Assembly: GCA_034336665.1 (NCBI GenBank)
Contig: JAPFBE010000002.1
Coordinates: 12,006,906-12,070,905 of the forward strand
Length of the DNA: 64,000 bases
Reading direction: 5' to 3'
Source: Luscinia megarhynchos
Lineage: Eukaryota; Chordata; Aves; Passeriformes; Turdidae
Position 1 is the first letter of the stretch. Each line of letters opens with the position of its first letter. The notes under the pieces were generated by a model. The model made no database searches. It was not told the DNA's origin and was given only the letters and a program-made list of their open reading frames with translations. Positions 50,736 to 61,100 of this stretch are shown here, one piece after another. The translations under genes were made by a program, and so were the position numbers.

Positions 50736-51022
50736 GTGCTCCTGGGCCTAACCACGTGCTGAAATCATCCATCGTGTGTTCTTGATGCTTTGCCACTTCA
50801 TGAAAATCACACACTGTGCTGTATCTGTGTCGCCAGTAACTTTCAGGCGTGTTTGTATGGATTCTGGATGCAACAATTAGCACCACATGTTGGTGCTTTA
50901 AAACATTACCAACTACTTGTATGACAAGAACACACTTTTCTGTCTAATCTCCTCCCCTAGTAGTTTTTCAGTGATAAACAGGTCATGCAGATGCAAATAA
51001 AAATATTCTTGAATCCAAAAGC
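50736..51022 (+). other. PRL: PRL 3' untranslated region
   Basis: The region runs from the stop codon to an estimated cleavage site about 20 bases past AATAAA at 50996-51001. A GT-rich stretch (tgtgtggtatcggtg) from 51030 is a plausible downstream element. The exact cleavage base cannot be read from the sequence. Confidence 0.75.
50996..51001 (+). terminator. PRL poly(A) signal AATAAA
   Basis: This canonical hexamer lies 261 bases after the stop codon and is followed by GT-rich sequence. A second AATAAA at 51045-51050 could give a slightly longer transcript. Confidence 0.85.
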
Positions 51023-51025
51023 ACA

Positions 51026-53159
51026 TAACTGTGTGGTATCGGTGAATAAAAAATTGATGGTATGGTTTATACTTTTAACAGGAGCTTCTCTTTCAGGATC
51101 ATAATCTCCAGTTACTGATGACAGGATTTCTTAGTTGCATTGCTCTCCAAAAAGAAAGGAAACAAAAAGGAGGGACATAAGAAAGATTAATCACCTCTTA
51201 CACTAAACTAACCTGAAGTGAAATCATGGTCTGAAATCCAATCTGCTTAAGTCAATTGTTTTACTCTGTACAAAATCTGTCAGAGTAGGGAGAGAAAGGT
51301 TAAGAAATCCATTTTGGCTAACACAACCTTTGATTCCCTATGCAATTCATGGAGAGGGAAGACACATCCAGAATTTTAAGGACAGTGATACAGATATATC
51401 TATGTCCCTGCTGACTAGAAAAGGCATTTCCAAGGGAAAGTTCATTGTATTTGAGGTAACTGTCTGAGGGCAAAGGAGCCAACTGGTTTCAGTAGGTTCC
51501 CAAAAGGAAATGATGGGCATTCATGCCCATCTACCTTTCACATTCCTCCCAAGCCATGTAGTAGTTGCAGTTACTTAGAGACTTTTGAAGCCATAAAAAG
51601 GCACCAGCTGAGCTGGGATGTCTTTTGTCCTAAACCCAACGTGTCTCCATTCACTTTGGGTTGAGTCAAAAAGTTTCTAGGGCACTCGTTTGAAAACACT
51701 ATGGTTACACATTGAAAATTTGGAAAGACCACAACAATTGACTACTTTTGAAAAAATCTGGTTTACAGTCACACAGCAAGTAAGATGCCAAATTGCAACA
51801 GAAGCCATTGACTGTATCTATATAGTGTCTTTGTTAGCAATAAATAAACTCAGCCTTGGCTTCATCACACAGTTTCATCAAACAGGAACTTAATTTCCAA
51901 TCAGCTGCTCCTGGAGTTGCCTTCCCACTAGACAAGTATGTTTGAGCCAGCTTAAAGGAAGAGTGAAACACCAGAGAAGATGGGTTTGAGGGCTTAAGCC
52001 TTTCATTACCATAACAGAATAAGCACAGCCATAATAGGTACTTAAGTAAGAGGTTAGACAATACCAACTGCTAGAAAGGTCTCATTTTAGCCATTTCAAC
52101 AAGAACATGATGATTCTTGCATTTTTAATTGTGTATATTTGTAATGGCCTTTTAATCTCCCCATGTTTTCAATTATTGATGGCCTCAGGCTTTATCTGGA
52201 TAAGTATATACTAAGTCAAATTTTAATCTATAAAAAAATCACCTTTACAGTAAGCAAATTCCTTGTAGGACAGTCACAACTGACATACTTCATAAGCTCT
52301 GAAATGCACAAAACCTGGGGCATATGCAACAGCAGTTTAACAACATGCAGCTGTACAGCACAGCAAAGGAAGAAAATGGGTAAAATTTGCCAGGCAAAAT
52401 GCAAGTGTCCCAACTAGAATTTAAAATGGTTGTAATATTCTGCTTTTTGTTATAGTGCCAATGGTGGGGTGCAGAGGGAGGGGGAGAAGCATTTTAAAGG
52501 AAAGGAAAAAAAAGAAAAAGAAAAAGAAAAAATGTCCTTTGTAATTATCATAAGTGCTTAGAATTACAGTGTGAGTTCTTATTGAAAAGAAAACATGAAT
52601 AATGGGACTAGTCTGTATTGAGCTGGAAAAACAATTATGTCTCACTGAGCAAACTCCTACCTCAGAATCTCTTTAGAATTCAAAAGCAACTTGATTAATA
52701 GGGCAGACATTCATAATTTTACACTTACATGACTAGATCTAAAACAATGACTTTCATTAACTGCTTAAAAATTACAGTGCTAAAACAACTGTTTAAAACC
52801 TGCATGCACCGGCTTTATAACATCCTATTTTAGCACAATTATCAGTTTTTTAATTTCATAAGAAAAGATACAAGAGGATGACAAAAAAAAGAATCTAAAC
52901 AACTGAAAAGCTATCTGTTTTGCAGCTGCTTAACCAAAGTAGCATTAAAAAGTGATCTGGTTAATATTCTGAGTCATCACAGCTGTCACAGAGACAGAGA
53001 GACATAGAAGCCCATGAACACATTCAGAGCTGCACTTTCCCTGGGAAATGCCCTGACATGGACAAACACTCCAGACTCTGAATGTTCAAGCCACAGTGTG
53101 GGTCAATTGGAAAATATATTTCTTAGAGCTGCTGGTAAGGAACAATACATACTTCTATA
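51026..53159. other. PRL downstream flank, no gene recognised
   Basis: AT-rich DNA directly after the PRL poly(A) site, with the AAAAAG tract at 52497-52532. No exon or repeat family is seen. Confidence 0.75.
52497..52532. repeat. (AAAAAG)n-like purine tract
   Basis: Short A-runs alternate with single or double G, giving an all-purine strand of about 35 bases. Confidence 0.85.
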
Positions 53160-53240
53160 TGTTATATAATAATATATATAATACATACTTATACATATTA
53201 TATAATACATAATAATACTTGTTATATAATACATATACAA
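53160..53240. repeat. AT-rich minisatellite of TTATATAATACATA-like units
   Basis: Imperfect repeats of a unit close to TTATATAATACATACT fill the stretch. It lies about 20 bases upstream of the point where recognisable CR1 sequence begins at 53259. Confidence 0.8.
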
Positions 53241-53258
53241 GCTTTCTATTAATAGATA

Positions 53259-53483
53259 GATATTAGGAAAAATGTCTTCACTGTGAGGGTGGTGGTGCAC
53301 TGGAACAGGCTGCCCAGAGATGTTGTGGATGCCCCATCCCTGGCAGTGTTCAAGGCCAGGCTGAGCTCTGAGCAGCCTGGTCTAGCAAAGAGTGTCCCTG
53401 ACCACAAAAGGAACATCTTTTTATCTAAAGATGATCTTTCAGGCCCCTTCCAAACCAGGCTAATTCTATAACTCTGTGGTTCT
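53259..53483 (+). mobile_element. CR1 LINE 3' end, sense
   Basis: It starts at GATATTAGGAAAAATGTCTT. Translation from 53283 gives the CR1 ORF2 C-terminal motif (VVVHWNRLPRDVVDAPSLAV, then FKARL). The untranslated tail follows, with GCCTGGTCTAGC and a degenerate CCCCTTCCAAACC...ATTCTATAACTCTG end. This is a 5'-truncated CR1 copy, better preserved than the others. Confidence 0.93.
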
Positions 53484-56400
53484 AACGTTTTGTTAATTAG
53501 TTTGTGTTTGTCCTGAGCAACTATTGTCTTTTGTCCAACAAGAAATTACAAAGACAAACTCTAATAATATATAAAACTGAACTGAAAACAAGTATGTTCT
53601 TTCTAACTAAAAGAAACTGGTATCTACAAACATTTTTTCCAAGTGGATTGACTTCTAGCTACTTCACAAAATAGCTAGTTTTCTAATTTTTTATTCAGTG
53701 CCCAAATTTGCCATATTTAAAAATCTGTTTATATCTTTACTTCTGTTAATTTAAGATTGCATAGTGACAGGAATGGAAAGGTCCACTTAGCTGAAATATA
53801 GGTTCTACTCCTGTTTAAAATTATATTCAAACTTCCAAAGATGGCACTAAATTTAAGATAACACTTTGTGACATGAAATCTAAGTGGGAGGAAGTTTAAG
53901 CCAATCCATCACTGAGAGCACTTATCACTGAGCACAACAGAGCAGCACAGATACACAAAATAGAAATCTGACTTGCTATTCATGTGCATTTGTAGACTCT
54001 AGGATGATAGGTAACCTCTGGAGCAAACATAAAAAATTTGAGGATGATTTTAAAGCCAATAAGGGAAGATTTTATTGGGAGTATATGCCATTTGGAATCA
54101 GCTGCTTAACTAATAATCTTTCTATTATTTTTCCCCTCTTTTTCATTTGAGATCCTCCTCCAAAAAGCCTCCAATGTTTTGTCTATAGCTTGGCAACTCA
54201 TCTGTACAATAGAGTTGACCTTTACAACATTATTTCAAAGACAATCACAATTCTGATTACAAGAGATACACAGTATAGAAACCAAGCATCTTCTAAGTTT
54301 ATTTTTCTGGACAACAGAAATTCTATGAGGGCTGTATTTTAAATGGAGCCTGCTTATTATAAATGAAATGTATAGGAGCAACATCAAAAATGCAAACTCT
54401 GTAATCATACTTCTGTATATATCCATACACTAAAAAAATCTAGTACTACAATCATACATGGGAATAACATCAGAGACATACACATTCCTAACTAAACTAT
54501 TTGGTTTGCTGATCTGTAAAGCTATTAACATACATGACTATTTCTCTCTCAAGCTCTTAATGACTCGTGCCTGCAAATCACTTTGCTAAATCTTGAAGAC
54601 TGATGTTGAGCTTCAATGTTTAATTCAACTAAAATTTAAGATTGACTACACACAGATTTATATTAAATGCTAAAAAAGGTTTAAAATCAAAAGTTTTAAA
54701 ATGTAATGACACTCTTTTGAAGTTCTTCATGTTCATATGCATCTTAAGGAGTGAGGCTAAATTCGACATCAGTCTTGGAAAACAGTAGGAGTGTCAGCCA
54801 TGGTTTTCCAACCTTTTTTCCCCCAAAAGACTCAATTTCTACCAGATAACATTTTAACAATATCTATTATTGCTCAGATTTTAAGGCTGTATTTAGATAT
54901 ATCCTCCACAACTAAATACAAACCCCCCCCCAAAAAAAAACCACCAAAACCAAAAAAAACAGAAAAAACTAAAAAAAACTAAAAAAAAAAAACAAAAAAA
55001 CCCACATTTTTTAATGGTGATTTTTCATTGCCTTTTCTTCATTCAATTATGGGGAGTAAATGAAAACAGACAAGTAATGGTGTCTAATGTCCTCTGAATT
55101 ATATATTTTTTTTCCATACAGCGAAAGCAGCATAAACTGTTCTTATTTTTGGTGAAAAAAAGTAAGAATTCAGAGACTTCTTCCATTTGACTTTTGGAAC
55201 ATACAAAAATGCCAGGCCATTTTGAAGGATAAGGGACCACTTTCCAATCTACAATTTTAATGAGCATTGAGGGAAGCAAAAAACCACGCTTTTTACATTG
55301 TCACTAATTCTTATTCATGCCATTTAATCACCCACAAATCTCATGCTAACATTCTGGGGCTTAGAAAGACAAGTCTTGGACAGAACCCTTTAGTAAAGCT
55401 TCCCATTTTTTCAATATTCTCAATATTTTCATTTTTTAAAGAAATTATAACACAGTAGAGAAAATATATTAAGGAACACTTTTACAACGAATTCCATCAA
55501 GTTGGCTACCAGAAAGTGCTTCACCAAGCATAAAAACAAGCAGTATTTACTGACAATATTTAATAATAGTAGTCCCTCAAAAACAGAATTTTCTTATCAA
55601 ACATCACCACACTAATTACAGGAACAGTTTTCGCTTTTTAATAAATGATAGGGTTCATTACACTGAAGAGTTCAGATCACTTATTAATTCACAAGTGACA
55701 GTGTGAGTCATCAAAAAATGCTAAGAGCACTCACTCTAGCTATCAAAGAAGCTGTGAAGTTCATACTGTTTGTACCATATACCACATCTTTGCAAACACT
55801 GAATAGATAACATGCATGTGCACTCAATGAATAGGAATTGATTCACACATGAGATGACTAACTCTAAAAATGTTCCCATTCAATAATGGAGTATTTTTCT
55901 CTATCAAGATGACTATCTCCCTCCAGCTTTCAGTGTCAAATAAGAATACTGTGTATTTAACAGTATTATCAGAATTACTAGACCCACACTCATCAACCAA
56001 GTCACTGTTACTGTACACTAAGGCAGAAGAAAAATGGAGCCCTTCCCAACAAGGTCCTGCCCTGTTTATTTATAATTCAAACAAGTAGGAAAGTGTGGTA
56101 CACAGCATTAGCTTGTCTCTCTGGTGGTGTTTTCACTCTTTTGCTAAGGCAGAAATAGCTCCTGAAATATATATAGATATTATTGTGCTTACCTTTACTG
56201 ACTTCATGTTTGAAAGCATTGTGCATGGTTTGCAGGATTAGGCCAATAATCACACATGACAATAGGCTCTTTCTTTAGCCAGATGATTGAAATAACAATA
56301 ATCTTCCCCAGGACCCAGTCTTGGGAGATTTCCAGCCTGATTTCACGGATAAAAATAGTTCATATAGCACAAAAAACTTTCCAAGCTTTTGATGATTATC

Positions 56401-57300
56401 CAAGCCTAACTAAAGCCTCAGAATCTTTTGGAAGTTCCAACGTCCTGGATCTACAGCACATGTACTATAACTTAATATGACAAAAGCTACTTGAATTGAT
56501 TGGATTTGCATGGCATCTTTATGAGGTCCATGCAATAGAGACCATGGGTCCTCATGTCAGTGTTAATGCAATAAGCAGCTCAGCATTTCTTTAAAGTGTT
56601 TTTTGTGTTATTTGCAAGGAATTTGTTCCTCTGTGTCCCTGTCGCATCAAAGTGACAAAATGAAAAGGATTCTGTTCTTTATCATCTCGTACTAGAAAAT
56701 ACCTCGTGGTTTAAGAAAATACTCTCATGCTCTCTCAAGGGCCATGTGATGGAAGAAAGTGCAGTGCACAGGCTGAGTTTATTGAGAGATTAGCTTTTGA
56801 TGTATGGCACCATGAAAAATGTAAAGCAAAAGCATCAGATATGGTTTTCAAGAAGGTTAGGATATACATTTATTTTTATTTTCACTTGAGATTCCATCTA
56901 AGTGAAGGTAACGTTTAGATGAATATAAGACAAAGAGACTAATACCAAAACAAGTAGTGAACCTTTTAACACAGTGCTAGATAGTAGCATTGCTTCAGGA
57001 GATATTTTTGGTCCTCTAAAAAACCTTATTCATGCATGTCATAACTCAGGAAAAAAAAAAACAAACTACACTACTGCTGTAAGGGGGAAATGGAATCTGT
57101 ATAATTATTTATACTATGCACATCACCTTAATATCAAGCTATGCCATAACTGGTATAGTCTTTTTATCAGAGGGATTATGAATCCTGTCATGGCCTAAAT
57201 TAAGGGTAATATATATTTTATTATCATGGTATAAATCATACCTGGTGCAAAGAGCAGAGCAAAGCTGTAGAATGATAATGTTACAGTCTTGAACATGTAC

Positions 57301-57308
<8 letters not shown>
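53484..57308. other. Intergenic, no gene recognised
   Basis: AT-rich sequence interrupted by the C9/A-rich tract at 54921-55002. Short open stretches only, none with known motifs. Confidence 0.75.
54921..55002. repeat. C9 run followed by long A-rich tract
   Basis: Nine C residues (54923-54931) lead into about 70 bases composed almost entirely of A broken by C, CC, G or CT. No retroelement body is recognisable on either side. Confidence 0.85.

Positions 57309-57347
<39 letters not shown>
57309..57347. repeat. (TA)n microsatellite, about 19 units
   Basis: The run is uninterrupted TA, flanked on the left by TATATGTG and on the right by TGTTCATGC. It sits about 60 bases from the antisense CR1 terminus. 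It is likely length-polymorphic. Confidence 0.97.
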
Positions 57348-57350
<3 letters not shown>

Positions 57351-57408
57351 CATGCACTATGTGTTTAGAGAGATGGCCAAGAAACACCTCCAAAGCATGC
57401 CCTGAGCC

Positions 57409-58190
57409 ATAGAATCACTAAATGATCTGGATTGGAAGGATCACCTCATCAAACCCCCTATGATGGACTGGAACATTCTCTAGTTTAGGTTGCTCAATGC
57501 CTCATTCAACCTGACCTTGAACACTTGTGATAATGGAGCAACTACAGCTTCTCTGAGCAACATTTCAGCATCTCATCATCCTATTTTAAAAAAAATTTCC
57601 TCCTTTTGTTTGATCTAAATCTACCTTCTTTCAGTCTAAAACTGTTGTCCCTTGTCACTACAGGACAAGACACTTATATACTGGAAGACAACAGTAAGTT
57701 CTCCCTGGAACCTTCTATTCTTCAGGCTAAACAGCCCCAGCTTTCACAGCCTTTCTTCAGCAGAGAGGTATCAGCTAGCAGATCATTATTTTTGTGACCC
57801 TCTTTTGAATCTGCTCTAACAGTATTTGTACTGGGCACCCAAAAACTGGACACAGTCCTCCAGATGGCATCTCACAGGAGCACAGTAGAGGGGATAGAAT
57901 CATGTCTCTCAACCTTATGGCCAAATTTCCTTTGATAAAGGGCTGACTTTCTGGGTTTAAAGTGTACATTGCCAGCTCACATTCAATTTTGAACCACCTG
58001 TACCCCCAAGTCCTTCTATACAGGGCTGCCCAAAATCCACTCTTTCCCCAGGCATGGCTGGGGATTGCCATGACCCAGAAGCAGGACTTTGCACTGGACT
58101 TGTTGAACTTCCTAAGGTTTTCATGGGCTCATTTCTCAAGCCTATCAAGGTCTCTCTGGATGACATTCCTTCCCTCCAGCAAATCAAAAG
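57409..58190 (-). mobile_element. CR1 LINE 3' portion, antisense (about 780 bp)
   Basis: It begins with the reverse-complemented CR1 terminus (ATAGAATCACTAAATGATCT) and runs through AGGCTAAACAGCCCCAGCTT and ACTGGACACAGTCCTCCAGA, then the GGACTTGTTGAACTTCC and AAGGTCTCTCTGGATGACAT blocks. All are hallmarks of the CR1 3' third. Minus-strand translation near 57830-57890 reads VRCHLEDCVQFLGAQYK followed by a stop. The copy is old and coding-dead, and the most complete CR1 3' region in the window. Confidence 0.92.
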
Positions 58191-61100
58191 ATGAAAAATG
58201 GTTTTTCATGCCTCAGAGATGAAAGAGAGTTTTGTTTGAGTTATAACCTTAAAATCAATCAGCAATATTTCTATTACATATACTTAATTGCAGCTGGGCA
58301 AACTGCATTTAAATTTACTCTCCAACAAAATAGATTTATATAGTGGAAGGAGGTGGCACTTATAAGGTTACTTTGAAAGCAGAAACTTATTTTATACTAA
58401 TCCATATACATAATCTGTAAGCTGATCCTTTCCTTTGTTGATGTAGTTTTTTGTTAGATGCAAAGTATATCACATTTCAACTGTACATAAGGAAAATGTA
58501 ACACATATGCACCTCTTTCCTAGAGCTAGTTTCAAGCAGGTAGATATTCCCAAAAAGATCACAAAGTTAAGAAAAGCTTAATAAATGTTTTTTTATATTT
58601 ACCATCGCCTTAAAAGAAAAAAAACAAAAACAAAAAACCCCAAAACAAAATAAAACAAAAACCCCATGAAATGCAATTTTTTACATACAATGACTATGCA
58701 GTAGGAAAGCTGACACTTAGCAAAGAAAAGTTCTTTCATTTGGCTTCAGTTTTTACTTCCTCACAAAGAAAGAGTTATTCTTAATCAAGCCAGTCAAACA
58801 ATGTTTCAGGATTTCTTCCCATGCGTAGATTGAAATCCATTCTGGTTTCACATCTTCGGTAAGAAAATGCAAATTTTCAGCGAAATTACAATTTTAGCAG
58901 ATAATCTTCACACTTTTCTCTCACCAGAAAATTTCCATAAAATCACCATTTTAACAACAGTTCAAGAAATATTTCTCAGTGGAAAAAGAGTCTGAGAAAA
59001 CACTAAGTATGACCAAGCTTTTGAGAAATGTTATACAAAGCATATCAATACATAGTTCAAGATGAAAACATAAAATGCAACTGAACAAGAATTGTCATGA
59101 ACACAAGAGTGTTCATTGTTGAAATTTGTGAAAATCAAACTTTTTTCTGGAGTCAAGAAAGAGCCACGATTCAGCTAAGTAGTATATTTAAATAACATCC
59201 AACAAACATAACCAATCCAGTAACACTGTGAGTAACAAAGAGAGACCATCCCAAGCCTTATCCCTTTGGCTAGCTTCAATAAAGCAGAAATACACAAGGA
59301 TTTCATCAAAGAAAAGTGGACTTTAATTTTTTTCTCTAGGTAGGCTTTTAGTCTTTAAAAATTAACAGATACTTCCCTATTTGCATTTAGTTATATGGGA
59401 TTGAAAGTTTTGAAGATTTCTCCAGCGTGTCCCTTCAGATGGGTTATTTCTTTCAAGGGAAACTCAATTTCAGACAGAAACTGAACACACCATTTCCACC
59501 CCACTGCATATTTTTAAAGAGCTTCCCTTTTTATAATCATCAAACTTAAGGACTCTGAAATCCTGATGGAATTAAACTCAAACTCTGAAATACTGCTTTG
59601 AGCAGCCATTGCAAGGTACTGAAACATGGAAACAATGAAGGATTAAGCCCATTTACTTCATCTCCAGGGCCTGAAGAGAAGGCATCTCTGCAGGGCATTT
59701 TTCACCGAAGAGCACAAGGCTCAGCTCTGTCCCTGAGTGCCTGGTCTGTGCAGAGTTCATTATCCCTACGATATACCACAGCACCCTCACTTCCAGGACT
59801 GTGGCCATGTGGGCCAGGCCAGCTGACAACAGGGAGGAGAGCCAAGGAAGAATGCCTGGGGTGAAGGGGAGTCCAACATTCACCCTGGCAGCTATGGGGA
59901 CAGAGATGCTGGTGGCCAAAACATCTCATTCCCTGCAAGGGTTATTTGGCAGCTCGAGCCTCCTGCTGCTGCCCCCAGAGCATGTGATGCAGGCTGAGGG
60001 CTGGTGGGAGTTGGAGCAGGGGGACGGATTTTCCACCAGGCTGCAGGGATCCCTGCACACATAAACATTATTGTAAATAAGGGGGGGCAGGGACCAGCAC
60101 CAGTGCCACACGGCTGTCTAATCCAGAACGTTCAGCAGGATTTTTTGTGTGGTTTGGTGTGGCTTTTCAGGAAACTGACAAAATCTGGCAACAACGCACT
60201 GCGTAAAAAAGTGACATTTTGACTCTAAGGAAGGAATTATTTGCAATTTGTTTTGAGCAGAAGCTTAGCTCATGTCAGATGTGAACCTCCAGACAATCAT
60301 TAGTTTAAACTGCCTGCTATGTGTTTAAAAATTTCAGTCAATTTAGAGCTGATCTGAATTGCAAATGAGATGGTAATAAGCCATTAGGGAATAGCATATC
60401 TCTCTCACACACTTGCAACCCTCTGCTTTAAGGGGCCTTGACTGCACTCAAATATGAAAATGCTACTTTAGCCATGAGCATTGACAACAAAGATGGAAGT
60501 GTAATGCCCAGCCTTGTAGAGTGGCACTCAGGAGGAGAAGACCAGGAGTGGCCACAGGAGTGAAGGAACAGGTGCAGCCCCTACACTGAACAAGAGGCTG
60601 GGGTCAGTTTTCCACAGAATACAGTGTTGCTTGCTGATGGCACAGTAAAACACAGGCCTGGCATACAACTAGCACTTGGTGATTTGTTTTTCTGAGGATC
60701 GGAGGCATTGCTCATCCTCCATGAAGCCATTTTTGTGAATGAGTGTAGGCCGTGAAACACCAAAGATTTTTTTAAACAGTTACTTGTATTTCCTCAGAAC
60801 TGACTGCCTAATTTCCAGTGTTCAATGAGTGAAAACATATTTTTTTAATTCCTGAGCTGAAAGCTCAAGATAGGGCTCTGCAATACACAGATCTATTAAG
60901 AAATTTGCACAACTAAAACTGAGTAAATATCATACATGCCAACATTTAATAAATAATATTTAAGTAATTAAATAAATTAATACACTGTCCAAATTATCTT
61001 TTCCTACTGAAGAACATCTTAAACCACCTACTGATGTTTTGCAAGTGTTCCATAGGTAGAAAGACTTTCTTTCACAGCCCTATAGCCACTCTTATTTAGC

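Noticed and set aside
57139..57393. Open stretch with a YIYIYIY repeat as a peptide
   Set aside because: It is simply the translated (TA)n microsatellite.
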